Program-made: the position numbers and the translations under genes
Notes under the pieces: model-generated
What the model was told of the DNA's origin: nothing
The model's database searches: none
Seen by the model: only the letters and a program-made list of their open reading frames with translations
Shown: positions 50,652-58,680 of the stretch, in pieces
How the letters are laid out: every line of letters starts with the position of its first letter
How positions within the stretch are numbered: the first letter of the stretch is position 1
Assembly (NCBI RefSeq): GCF_040105385.1
Contig: NZ_JBEDNQ010000001.1
Span: 620,001-684,000 of the forward strand
Source: Pseudonocardia nematodicida
Lineage (GTDB): Bacteria > Actinomycetota > Actinomycetes > Mycobacteriales > Pseudonocardiaceae
Reading direction: 5' to 3'
DNA: 64,000 bases

Positions 50652-52270
50652 CGGTCGAGCCAGATCGCGTCGAAGAACATGTCCCGCGAGAGGTAGCGCT
50701 GGATCCCCCGGACGTCGGGCTGGGTGATCGTCGAGAGGTACCCGCGGCTGTAGTAGCCGACGGGGATGTCCTGGTTGGTCAGCAGCTGCACGCGCCGGTA
50801 GGACTCGGTCCGCTCCGCCTCGTCGGTGGTCGCCGCGGCCCGGGTGAGCAACTCGTCGACCTCGGGGTTGCTGTAGCCGCCGTAGTTCGCGTTGCCCCCG
50901 GTACCCAGGTAGTTGATCGTCTGCGGGTAGGGGCTGTCGGTCGGACCGCCGACCCAGCCCGCGGCCTCGAAGTCCCGGCTCTGCACGACGCTCGAGGAGT
51001 ACTGGGCGAGGTCGAAGAACTCCGGCTCCAGGGTGATCCCGATGGCCGCCATCTGGGCCTGCATGAACTCGGCGAACGCGACCCGGTTGGGAGCGTTGGT
51101 CGTCTTGTAGGAGACGGTCGCGCTGCCGCCCGAGTCCACGTACTCCTGGACGAGCTCGCGGGCGCGTTCCTGGTCGAACGCCGGCCACGCCTCGGCCGCC
51201 TCGGGGGTCTGGTACTCCGACTGGTCGCCGAACCAGCCGGTCGCCCGCTCCATCTGGTTGCGGAACTGGGTCGCCGCCAGCGCGTCGAGGTCGATGCCGC
51301 GCACGAACGCCTCGCGCATCCGCGGGTCGTCGAACGGGGCCCGCTCGTGGTTGAAGTAGATGAACTCGGCGCCGTGCCCGGGTCCGTAGTAGACGTTCAG
51401 CTCCGGGTTGGAGAGCGCCCGGATCAGCTCGGTGTGGTAGCCGCCGTAGACCACGTTCACGTCGCCGTTCTCGATCGACGCGTAGCGGGTCTCGGTGTCC
51501 GGCAGCGGCCGGAACTCCAGGCCGTCCAGGTAGGGCCGGCCCTCCTGCCAGTAGTCCGGATTGGCCGTGAGCACCATCCGGGAGTCCCGGACCCAGTCGG
51601 AGAGCACGAACGGACCGGCGCCCACCGGGTTCGCGGCGATGTCGTCGCCCCGCTCCTGCACGGCGGCCGGGGACAGCAGCGCGCCCAGGTTGCCGGCCGT
51701 GAAGTTCAGCCCGAACACCACCGGGAACGAGCCGGACGGCTCGCGCAGGACGAACTCGACCGTCGTCGGGTCGACCGCGCGCATGGTCTCGATCAGCGAC
51801 GCGTGCTGGAACCCAGGCGACGCCGGCTTGTCCAGGTGCCGCTGGACGTTGAACACGACGGCGTCGGCGTCGACCGGGGTGCCGTCGGAGAACCGGACAC
51901 CCTCGCGCAGGCCCATCCGCCAGGTCTTCCCGTCGTCGGCGCTGTCCATCGACTCGGCCATGTGCGGCTCGGCCCCCCCGTCGGGGGTCAGCTTCATCAA
52001 CGAGTCGAGGACGGCGAACGCGGCCTGGTTGGTGTTCTGCGCCGTCGGGTCGAATCCGACGGCCTCGCGGTCGGTCCCCAGCACGAGCGTTCCGCCCGCG
52101 CGGGGCTCGCCCTCGGTGGCCGGGTCGACGCCGTTCGGGTTGACCGCCTGGACGCCCCCGGCCCCGCCCTCGCCCTCGTTCAGGGCCGGCGCCGCGCCGC
52201 AGGCGGCGAGCAGCACGCCGGAGAGCGCGACGGCCAGCACGGACAGCGTTGTCCGTCGTCGGGTGTTCAT
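50648..52270 (-). CDS. ABC transporter substrate-binding lipoprotein (SBP_bac_5)
   Basis: 540 aa extracytoplasmic binding protein. N-terminal RRRTTLSVLAVALSG leads to the lipobox LLAAC at about residues 21-25. Conserved family segments include LREGVRFSDGTPVDADAVVFNVQRHL and NPVGAGPFVLSDW. Despite the oligopeptide-type family, in a catabolic operon it may bind an aromatic acid. A close paralogue begins at the right edge of the window. ATG 52270 overlaps the OppD stop. Confidence 0.92.
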   Translation of the reverse strand: MNTRRRTTLSVLAVALSGVLLAACGAAPALNEGEGGAGGVQAVNPNGVDPATEGEPRAGGTLVLGTDREAVGFDPTAQNTNQAAFAVLDSLMKLTPDGGAEPHMAESMDSADDGKTWRMGLREGVRFSDGTPVDADAVVFNVQRHLDKPASPGFQHASLIETMRAVDPTTVEFVLREPSGSFPVVFGLNFTAGNLGALLSPAAVQERGDDIAANPVGAGPFVLSDWVRDSRMVLTANPDYWQEGRPYLDGLEFRPLPDTETRYASIENGDVNVVYGGYHTELIRALSNPELNVYYGPGHGAEFIYFNHERAPFDDPRMREAFVRGIDLDALAATQFRNQMERATGWFGDQSEYQTPEAAEAWPAFDQERARELVQEYVDSGGSATVSYKTTNAPNRVAFAEFMQAQMAAIGITLEPEFFDLAQYSSSVVQSRDFEAAGWVGGPTDSPYPQTINYLGTGGNANYGGYSNPEVDELLTRAAATTDEAERTESYRRVQLLTNQDIPVGYYSRGYLSTITQPDVRGIQRYLSRDMFFDAIWLDR

Positions 52271-53346
52271 GACAGCACCATCTCCTCGCTCACGGGGGTA
52301 CCGGCGGCACTCGTGCCACGGCGGGCATTGCGGTCCCGGGCCTCCGACCAGGCCGGCGACCCCACCGGGAACCAGCAGCGGTACCGGTGCGCGGGGGAAC
52401 CGGCGTCGCGCAGCGGGGGGTCCTCGGTCAGACAGCGGTCCTGGGCGTACGGGCAACGCGGGCTGAACCGGCAGCCCGCCGGGGGGTTCAGTAGATCCGG
52501 CGGCCGGCCCGGGATCGTCTGCAGCCGGACGTGGTTGGGCCCGGCCGACGGGGGCAGGGCGTGCATCAGGGCCTCGGTGTAGGGCATCCGCGGCGCGGCG
52601 AACAGGTCGGCGGTCGGCGCGGTCTCCACGATCCGGCCCGCGTACATCACCGCGATCCGGTCGGCCCGGCTGCGGACCACCCGCAGGTCGTGGGTCACCA
52701 GCAGCATCGCCATCCGGCGCCGGCGCTGCAGGCCGGCCAGCAGGTCCAGGATCTGGGCCTGGACGGTGACGTCGAGCGCGGTGGTCGGCTCGTCGGCCAG
52801 CAGCAGGCGCGGGTTGCAGGACAGCGCGATCGCGATCGTCACCCGCTGCCGCATCCCCCCGGACAGCTCGTGCGGGTACTGCCGCAGGCGCCGTTCCGGT
52901 TCGGCCAGCCCCACCTGGCGCAGCAGCTCGACCGCCCGCTCCCGGGCCTGCGCCCGGGTCACGTCCTCGTGCTGGCGGATCGTCTCGGTGATCTGGGCGT
53001 CGATCCGTTTGACCGGGTTCAGCGAGGTCATCGGGTCCTGCAGGATCAGCGCGATCTCCGCGCCCCAGAACCGGGACAGCGCGGGCCCGGACAGGTCGGA
53101 GATCCGGGAGCCGGCGTAGTCCACGGTGCCGGAGACGTCGGTGGTGCGGCCCGCCGCGACCAGGCCCATCAGCCGCCGGGTGAGCACGGTCTTGCCCGAG
53201 CCGCTCTCCCCGACGACGGCGACGACCTCGCCCTCCCGCACGTCGAGCGACACGTCCTCGACGGCGCGCACTACCCCGCGCGGGGTGTGGAACCGGACCC
53301 CGACGTCGGCGGCCGACAGCAGCGTCTCTTTCCCGGCGGCGCTCAC
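52267..53346 (-). CDS. Oligopeptide-type ABC transporter ATPase (OppD/DppD-like)
   Basis: 359 aa. Walker A GESGSGKTVL, the Q-loop ILQDPMTSLNP, signature LSGGMRQR and Walker B LLLADEPTTALD are intact. The C-terminal CRFSPRCPYAQDRC segment marks the oligopeptide group. GTG 53346 overlaps the DppC-like permease stop by 4 bases. Confidence 0.93.
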   Translation of the reverse strand: MSAAGKETLLSAADVGVRFHTPRGVVRAVEDVSLDVREGEVVAVVGESGSGKTVLTRRLMGLVAAGRTTDVSGTVDYAGSRISDLSGPALSRFWGAEIALILQDPMTSLNPVKRIDAQITETIRQHEDVTRAQARERAVELLRQVGLAEPERRLRQYPHELSGGMRQRVTIAIALSCNPRLLLADEPTTALDVTVQAQILDLLAGLQRRRRMAMLLVTHDLRVVRSRADRIAVMYAGRIVETAPTADLFAAPRMPYTEALMHALPPSAGPNHVRLQTIPGRPPDLLNPPAGCRFSPRCPYAQDRCLTEDPPLRDAGSPAHRYRCWFPVGSPAWSEARDRNARRGTSAAGTPVSEEMVLS

Positions 53347-54221
53347 AGGTTGCTCTCCTTGACCTCGAACCGCTTGCGGGTCCGCTCGCCGACGTAGTTG
53401 ATCGACAGCACCGTCAGGAACATGACGGCGGCGGGGAACAGCGAGATGTGCGGGTAGGTCAGCAGCTCGACGCGGCCGGCCGCGATCATCCCGCCCCAGC
53501 TCGGGGTGGGCGGCGGGATACCCAGGCCGAGGAAGCTGAGCGAGCCCTCCACGACGATGAACAGGCCGACCATGATGAAGCCGTAGGCGGCGACCGGGAG
53601 CACGACGTTCGGCGCGATCTCCCGGAGGATGATCCGCATCGGACGGCAGCCGTAGGCCCGGGCCGCCAGCACGAACTCCCGCTGCGCGACCACCAGGGTG
53701 GCGGCGCGGCTCAGCCGGATGAAGGTCGGGACCGAGAGGATCGCCAGGCCGAGGATCAGGTTGGTCAGGCTGGCGCCCAGGATGGCGACCAGGGCGATGA
53801 TCAGCACGAGCCCGGGGAACGCCAGCACCACGTCGGTCACCAGGGCGAGCACCCGCTCGGTGCGCCCGCCGAAGTAGCCGGCCAGCATGCCCAGGGTGCC
53901 GCCGACCACGGCGCCGAGCAGCACCGCGCAGAGCCCGACGAGAAGCGAGGCCCGCGCCCCGTGCACGACCCGGGAGAAGGTGTCCCGCCCGAGCGTGTCG
54001 CCGCCCAGCCAGTGCTGCGGGGTGATCCCGCTGGCCACGTTGGTGTAGTCCGGGACGTCCGGGTCCCACAGCGGGAGCACCGGTGCGAACACCGCGGCCA
54101 GCACGACGGTGCCCAGCCAGGCCCAGGCCACCCACCAGCCCCACGGGGTGCGGTCGGCACGGGCCCGTGCCGGGGTGGCCGTGGCCGTCGTCGTCGGAGC
54201 GGGTGCGATCGGGTCAGCCAT
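53343..54221 (-). CDS. ABC transporter permease (DppC-like)
   Basis: 292 aa membrane protein with about six helices after a Pro/Thr/Ala-rich N-terminus. HWLGGDTLGRDTFSRVVHGAR near the start is the DppC landmark; the coupling segment is EFVLAARAYGCRPMRIILREIAPN. Forms the channel with the DppB-like protein, whose gene end it overlaps by 8 bases. Confidence 0.92.
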   Translation of the reverse strand: MADPIAPAPTTTATATPARARADRTPWGWWVAWAWLGTVVLAAVFAPVLPLWDPDVPDYTNVASGITPQHWLGGDTLGRDTFSRVVHGARASLLVGLCAVLLGAVVGGTLGMLAGYFGGRTERVLALVTDVVLAFPGLVLIIALVAILGASLTNLILGLAILSVPTFIRLSRAATLVVAQREFVLAARAYGCRPMRIILREIAPNVVLPVAAYGFIMVGLFIVVEGSLSFLGLGIPPPTPSWGGMIAAGRVELLTYPHISLFPAAVMFLTVLSINYVGERTRKRFEVKESNL

Positions 54222-55245
54222 GACGGCGCACCCGTGGGTCGAGGAACAGGTAGAGGAGGTCGATCAGCATGTTGATCACCACGTAGGCGACGGCGACGAA
54301 CAGCAGTGCTCCCTGGAGCAGCATGTAGTCGCGGTTGAACACGGCCTGCACGATCAGTTGTCCCAGCCCCGGGATCGCGAACAGCGTCTCGACGATCACG
54401 GTGCCCCCGAGCAGCCGCCCGATGTTCAGCCCGGACAGCGTGATCAGCGAGAACGACGAGGGCCGCAGGGCGTGCCGGAGCAGGATCCGGCGGACCGGCA
54501 GGCCCTTCGCCCGGGCCATGAGGATGAAGTCCTCCTGCAGCGTCGAGATCATGTCCGAGCGCAGCAGCTGCCGGTAGACGGCGGCCTCGGCCACCATCAG
54601 CGTCAGGCAGGGCAGGATGATCGACCGCAGGTTGTCCAGCGGGCTCTCGAAGAACGGGGTGAACCCGGTCGCCGGCAGGACGCTCCAGATCCCGCCCGCG
54701 AAGAGCACGATCAGCACCATGCCGAGCACGAACTGGGGCATCGCCGCGGCGCCGAAGCCGAGCGTCATCGAGACCCGGTCGACCGGGCGGCCGGGCCGGT
54801 AGGCGGAGTAGATCGCCAGTGGCACCGCCACGATCAGCGCGAGCACCTGGGCGACCAGGGTGATCTGGAACGACACCGGCACCCGTTCGGCGAGCGCGTC
54901 GGCGACCGGCTGCCCGGTCCGGAACGACTCCCCGAGGTCCCCGGTGACGACCCCGCCCAGCCAGTCGACGTAGCGCACCACCAGCGGGCGGTCCAGCTGC
55001 AGGTCCTCGCGCACCTGCTGCACCTGCTCCGGGGTGGCGTTGTCCCCGGCGACGACGACGGCGGCGTCGCCGGGGAGCAGGTCCACGACCACGAAGGACA
55101 GGAAGGTCACCGCGAGCAGGACGAGCAGCAGGTGCGTGAGGCGGGCACCGACCCGCCGCAGCGGGAACCGGCGCCGCCCGCGCCGGCGCTCCGGTGGGCC
55201 CGGCGCGGCCACGGGCGGGGCGGGGACCGCGGTCGTGTCGGCCAC
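54214..55245 (-). CDS. ABC transporter permease (DppB-like)
   Basis: 343 aa with an Arg-rich N-terminus and about six helices. LGESFRTGQPVADALAERVPVS and the coupling loop EDFILMARAKGLPVRRILLRHALRP are DppB features. GTG 55245 begins 6 bases after the ferredoxin stop, so the transporter genes continue the catabolic operon. Confidence 0.92.
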   Translation of the reverse strand: MADTTAVPAPPVAAPGPPERRRGRRRFPLRRVGARLTHLLLVLLAVTFLSFVVVDLLPGDAAVVVAGDNATPEQVQQVREDLQLDRPLVVRYVDWLGGVVTGDLGESFRTGQPVADALAERVPVSFQITLVAQVLALIVAVPLAIYSAYRPGRPVDRVSMTLGFGAAAMPQFVLGMVLIVLFAGGIWSVLPATGFTPFFESPLDNLRSIILPCLTLMVAEAAVYRQLLRSDMISTLQEDFILMARAKGLPVRRILLRHALRPSSFSLITLSGLNIGRLLGGTVIVETLFAIPGLGQLIVQAVFNRDYMLLQGALLFVAVAYVVINMLIDLLYLFLDPRVRRHG

Positions 55246-55251
55246 GGCGGC

Positions 55252-55596
55252 TCAGGGCTCCCGGCCGGGCAGCGCCGCCACCAGGGGCGTGTCGGCCGGC
55301 ACCGGACCCAGCCGGTCCGCCCCACCGGGATCCCCGAGCGGGGCGTCCCGTCCCGGGAGGATCTCGTAGAAGAACGCCGCGTTGTCGGTGATGTGCACCT
55401 GGTCGCCGGGCTCGACGTCGGCCTCGAGCGCGATCGACTCGACCGGGCACTCCGTCTCGCAGGCGCCGCACTCGATGCACTCGGCCGGGTTGATGTACAG
55501 CTTCCGGTCGCCGGTGTAGATGCAGTCCACCGGGCACACCGCGACGCAGCTGCGGTCCATGATGTCCACGCAGTCGCCGGTGATCACGTAGGTCAT
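55252..55596 (-). CDS. fdxA: 7Fe ferredoxin (FdxA type)
   Basis: 114 aa low-potential electron carrier. The first cluster motif has cysteines at 9, 17, 21 and 25, and the second at 40, 43, 46 and 50 (CIECGACETECP), the pattern of [3Fe-4S][4Fe-4S] ferredoxins. Strong ribosome site GGAGAGGAG precedes ATG 55596. It sits between the Rieske oxygenase and transporter genes and may supply electrons to the oxygenase, although phthalate-type oxygenases usually use a [2Fe-2S] reductase. No reductase gene is in the window. Confidence 0.9.
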   Translation of the reverse strand: MTYVITGDCVDIMDRSCVAVCPVDCIYTGDRKLYINPAECIECGACETECPVESIALEADVEPGDQVHITDNAAFFYEILPGRDAPLGDPGGADRLGPVPADTPLVAALPGREP

Positions 55597-55622
55597 GACG
55601 GCTCCTCTCCCCGACGGGGCGC

Positions 55623-56966
55623 TCAGGAGCCGGCGACCGGGGTGCGGTCCGGGCCCGGCTCGTAGAGCTGCACCATCGGGTCGCGGTCGGTGCCCAGCTC
55701 GCGCCAGTCCTCGCCCGGCTCGAGGATCTTCTCGGCGGACCGGATCGACCGGTAGTCGAGATCCCCGTCGACGGCCGGCGCGGGTTCACCCGCCGCCACC
55801 TTCTTCGCCGCCGCCATCAGCAGCCGGCGCATCCGGATGATCGCCTTGTCCGAGGTGCCGAGCCGTTCCTGGCTGCGGTCGTAGATCGGTCCCATCGACT
55901 CGGTGACCATGAAGTCCTGGCTGATGAACTCCCGGACGCCGGAGAAGGTCAGGTGGCGCTGCTCCTCGCGGTTGATCCCGTAGTCGTTCTCCGCGGTGTA
56001 GCGGCGCGGGATGATCCCGTTGCGGCCCACCTCGGACGGTCCGAACTCGAACGGCGAGAGCGCGAACAGGTTCTCCCCGCCGACCTCGGCGATCGAGCCG
56101 TGGTCGCGGGTGGTGACGCTGTAGCGCCAGGTGTTGTGGTCGTCGGCCGGGACGAACAGGCCGTGCTGGGTGCCGAACGGGACGGTCGCGATCACCGTGT
56201 TGTACGGGTAGGCGAACGCGCTCATCCGGACGTGGGTGTTGCCGGCCGGGGTCTCCCGGACGCCGACGTACTTGAAGCCGTACCAGGTGTCCTCGATCTC
56301 GAGCCGGGGCGCGCGGTCGTGCCGCCAGAACTTCCACGACATCGCGTTGGTCGGGTAACCGGGCTTGTCGCTGCCGTCGTCGGGGATCTGGTCGATCCCG
56401 TCCCACTGGTGCAGCCAGGAGATGTGCGAGGTGTCGAGGTTGCCCTCCATCGCCTGCACCCAGTTGCAGGTGGTGTGCAGCTTGGTCGCGGCCACGTGCT
56501 CGGGTGCGAGGGTCTCGGTGCCGAGGTCGCGGAACGGCGGGCGGTGCTCGTCGGGACCCATGTAGGTCCACACGATCCCGCCCGACTCGTGGGTCGGGTA
56601 GGCCTTCAGCCGGACCTTGTCCTTGAACACGCTGCTCGGCGGCTCGCTCGGCATGTCCACGCACGCGCCGTCGGCGTCGAACTTCCAGCCGTGGTAAGGG
56701 CAGCGCAGCCCGCACTCCTCGTTCCGTCCGAAGTAGAGCGACGCCCCGCGGTGCGGGCAGTTCTCGCCGACGAGCCCGAGCCGTCCCGAGGTGTCCCGGA
56801 AGGCGACGAGGTCCTCGCCGAGCAGACGGACCCGCACCGGGTCGCCGTCCGGCGTCGGGGCCTCGCTGACCAGCAGGGCCGGCGTCCAGTAGCGGCGCAG
56901 CAACTCGCCCATCGGGGTTCCCGGGCCCACCCGGGTGAGCAGCTCGTTGTTCTCCTGGTTCAGCAT
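55623..56966 (-). CDS. Rieske non-haem iron oxygenase, phthalate 4,5-dioxygenase/LigXa-like alpha subunit
   Basis: 447 aa oxygenase component. The Rieske centre is C70-x-H72 and C89-x2-H92; the mononuclear iron is held by D178, H181 and H186 (GNLDTSHISWLH). Homohexamer-type phthalate dioxygenases and the O-demethylase LigXa share this architecture, so it may either dihydroxylate an aromatic acid or remove a methyl group. GAGAGG precedes ATG 56966. It is the second gene of the operon, after the GalB-like hydratase, with a 94-base gap that shows no clear promoter. Confidence 0.9.
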   Translation of the reverse strand: MLNQENNELLTRVGPGTPMGELLRRYWTPALLVSEAPTPDGDPVRVRLLGEDLVAFRDTSGRLGLVGENCPHRGASLYFGRNEECGLRCPYHGWKFDADGACVDMPSEPPSSVFKDKVRLKAYPTHESGGIVWTYMGPDEHRPPFRDLGTETLAPEHVAATKLHTTCNWVQAMEGNLDTSHISWLHQWDGIDQIPDDGSDKPGYPTNAMSWKFWRHDRAPRLEIEDTWYGFKYVGVRETPAGNTHVRMSAFAYPYNTVIATVPFGTQHGLFVPADDHNTWRYSVTTRDHGSIAEVGGENLFALSPFEFGPSEVGRNGIIPRRYTAENDYGINREEQRHLTFSGVREFISQDFMVTESMGPIYDRSQERLGTSDKAIIRMRRLLMAAAKKVAAGEPAPAVDGDLDYRSIRSAEKILEPGEDWRELGTDRDPMVQLYEPGPDRTPVAGS

Positions 56967-57060
56967 GGTCGCCTCTCTCGTCGACGGGTGGTGGGACGCA
57001 GGTCGGTCGGGGGGTGGGGAGCGGCGGGCCGGTCGGGGGCCGGCCGGCGGGGTCAGGCAC

Positions 57061-57789
57061 TCACCAGAGCCGGTCGGCGACGGTCGGGAAGACCTGCTGG
57101 AACGCCTCGGCGTGGGTGACCGACGACGGGGCCCCGTTGCGGCGGGCCTGGACGCCGCGGCGGACGGCCAGCTCGGCGTAGTAGTCGACGAGGTGGCCCT
57201 GCGCGCCGTCCATCGCCTTCATCGCGATCCGCTTGCGGTCCATCACCGGCGTGATGTCGAGCAGGTTGTCCGGGACGAAGCCGCACTGCTCGGGCTGGTG
57301 CGGTTCGAAGGCCATCACCTGCGTGGCGCCCAGCGGCGGGGTGGAGCGGTCCGGGAGCCCGTCGGCCTGGGCGACCATCCGGGCGCGCAGCACCATCTCG
57401 TGGGTGAGCGCGTGGTCGAGGTTGTAGGGGTCGCGCGCCGAGTGCGTCAGCAGCAGGGTCGGACGCAGCGCGCGGAACCGGGCCACCAGGGCGTCGAGCA
57501 GCTCGGGGGTCTCGCGCAGCGGGTAGTCGCCGGCGTCGAAGAACTCGATCCGCGCGCCGAGCGTCTCGGCGGCGGTGCGGGACCCGTCCTCGCGGGCGGC
57601 CTTGACCGACTCCAGCGTGGCGCCCTCGGACTTCCACAGCGCGGCCGACTCGCCCCGCTCCCCGAAGGTCAGGCACAGCACGGTGACCTCACCGCCGTCC
57701 GCGGCGCACCGCGCGATCGCACCACCCGACCGCCACACGAAGTCGGCCGCGTGCGCACTCACCACCACCAGCCGTGCCGTCGCTACCAC
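57061..57789 (-). CDS. galB: 4-oxalomesaconate hydratase-like PIG-L protein (GalB family)
   Basis: 242 aa PIG-L-fold protein, but the usual AHPDD motif reads AHAADF, as in GalB-type enzymes. Other shared features are CLTFGERGESAALWK, FFDAGDYPLRE, THSARDPYNLDH and AFEPHQPEQCG. GalB hydrates 4-oxalomesaconate in protocatechuate/gallate 4,5-cleavage. GTG 57789 has GGGAGGACCT upstream. It is the first gene of the operon that ends with ligAB, so first and last genes belong to one pathway. Recognition rests on remembered similarity to the Pseudomonas protein, not on a search. Confidence 0.78.
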   Translation of the reverse strand: MVATARLVVVSAHAADFVWRSGGAIARCAADGGEVTVLCLTFGERGESAALWKSEGATLESVKAAREDGSRTAAETLGARIEFFDAGDYPLRETPELLDALVARFRALRPTLLLTHSARDPYNLDHALTHEMVLRARMVAQADGLPDRSTPPLGATQVMAFEPHQPEQCGFVPDNLLDITPVMDRKRIAMKAMDGAQGHLVDYYAELAVRRGVQARRNGAPSSVTHAEAFQQVFPTVADRLW

Positions 57790-57841
57790 AGGTCCTCCCG
57801 ACGTCGTTGTCGGGGACCGACGGTAGCCACGGGAGTGAGCT

Positions 57842-57864
57842 TTGACAACGATATTGTTAACAAT
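57842..57864. promoter_or_regulatory. Perfect palindrome between galB and GntR gene, likely operator
   Basis: ATTGTTAACAAT (57853-57864) is a perfect 12-bp palindrome in an unusually AT-rich patch, with TTGACA at 57842-57847 beside it. It lies about 64 bases from each divergent start codon (57789 and 57928). GntR/FadR-type dimers bind short palindromes of this kind, so it is a good candidate for the site controlling both transcription units. Confidence 0.65.
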
Positions 57865-57927
57865 CTTGGTGACAGCTAAGCTCCTGCCCCGGAGCCCATC
57901 CGGGCCGAGCACGACGGGAGGACGGCC

Positions 57928-58626
57928 ATGGCCGCCGACAGGGGGACGACGACCGGGTCGGTGTCCGACGCGGGGTCCGCGCGGGCGGTCGCGGAGGTGG
58001 CGACCGCCATCCGCGAGGGGATCATGCAGGGGCGCTACGCCCCCGGTCAGCGCCTGCCGGAGAACGACCTCGGGGCCATGTACCGGGCCTCACGGGCGGC
58101 GGTGCGCACGGCACTGGCCCAGCTCGAGAACGAGGGGGTCGTCGAGCGCGAGCGCAACCGCGGCGCGCGGGTGCGGCCGATCTCGCTGGACGAGGCCGTC
58201 GAGGTCACCGAGGCCCGTGCGGTCCTGGAGGGCCTGTGCGCCGCCAAGGCCGCGGCCCGGGCGACCGAGGGGGACCGCGCCCGGCTGCGCGCGCTCGGCG
58301 AGAGCCTGGAGCACGCCGTCGGGGCCGGGGACATCCCGACCTACTCCCGGATCAACCAGGATGTGCACGGTGCCGTGCGGGAGATCGCCGCGCACCACAC
58401 CGCCGGGGTGCTGCTCGACCGGCTGCGCACCCAGAGCGTGCGCTTCCACTACAGCGTGGCGTTGCTGCCCGGACGGCCGTCGACCGGCCTGGCCGAGCAC
58501 CTGGACGTGATCCGGACGGTCTGCTCGGGCGATCCCGACCTCGCCGAGAAGACCATGCGCGACCACCTCCTCAGCGTCGTCACCGCCCTGCAGCAGCTCG
58601 ACGCCACCCTCACCGACCACTGGTGA
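57928..58626 (+). CDS. GntR-family regulator with FCD domain
   Basis: 232 aa. The winged helix is at about residues 20-85 (IREGIMQGRYAPGQRLPENDLGAMY; SRAAVRTALAQLENEGVVERE). The C-terminal FCD domain has EARAVLEGLCAAKAA and histidines in DVHGAVREIAAHHT and MRDHLLSVV that usually bind a metal and organic acid. GGGAGGA precedes ATG 57928. Divergent from the aromatic operon, it is the natural candidate for its repressor, released by a pathway acid. Confidence 0.87.
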   Translation: MAADRGTTTGSVSDAGSARAVAEVATAIREGIMQGRYAPGQRLPENDLGAMYRASRAAVRTALAQLENEGVVERERNRGARVRPISLDEAVEVTEARAVLEGLCAAKAAARATEGDRARLRALGESLEHAVGAGDIPTYSRINQDVHGAVREIAAHHTAGVLLDRLRTQSVRFHYSVALLPGRPSTGLAEHLDVIRTVCSGDPDLAEKTMRDHLLSVVTALQQLDATLTDHW

Positions 58627-58649
58627 CCTTGATCGACCGCTGGTGACCT
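58614..58649 (+). repeat. Direct repeat over the GntR stop codon
   Basis: CGACCACTGGTGACCT (58614-58629) and CGACCGCTGGTGACCT (58634-58649) differ at one base and are 20 bp apart. The duplication copies the last codons and stop of the GntR gene. It looks like a local tandem duplication. Confidence 0.6.
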
Positions 58650-58680
58650 CAAGATCCCGACGACGAGCCGGAGCCGCCTC

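Noticed and set aside
57842..57870. Classical -35/-10 promoter starting at TTGACA 57842
   Set aside because: TTGACA is clear but no acceptable -10 hexamer occurs 16-18 bases downstream, so only the palindrome is called.
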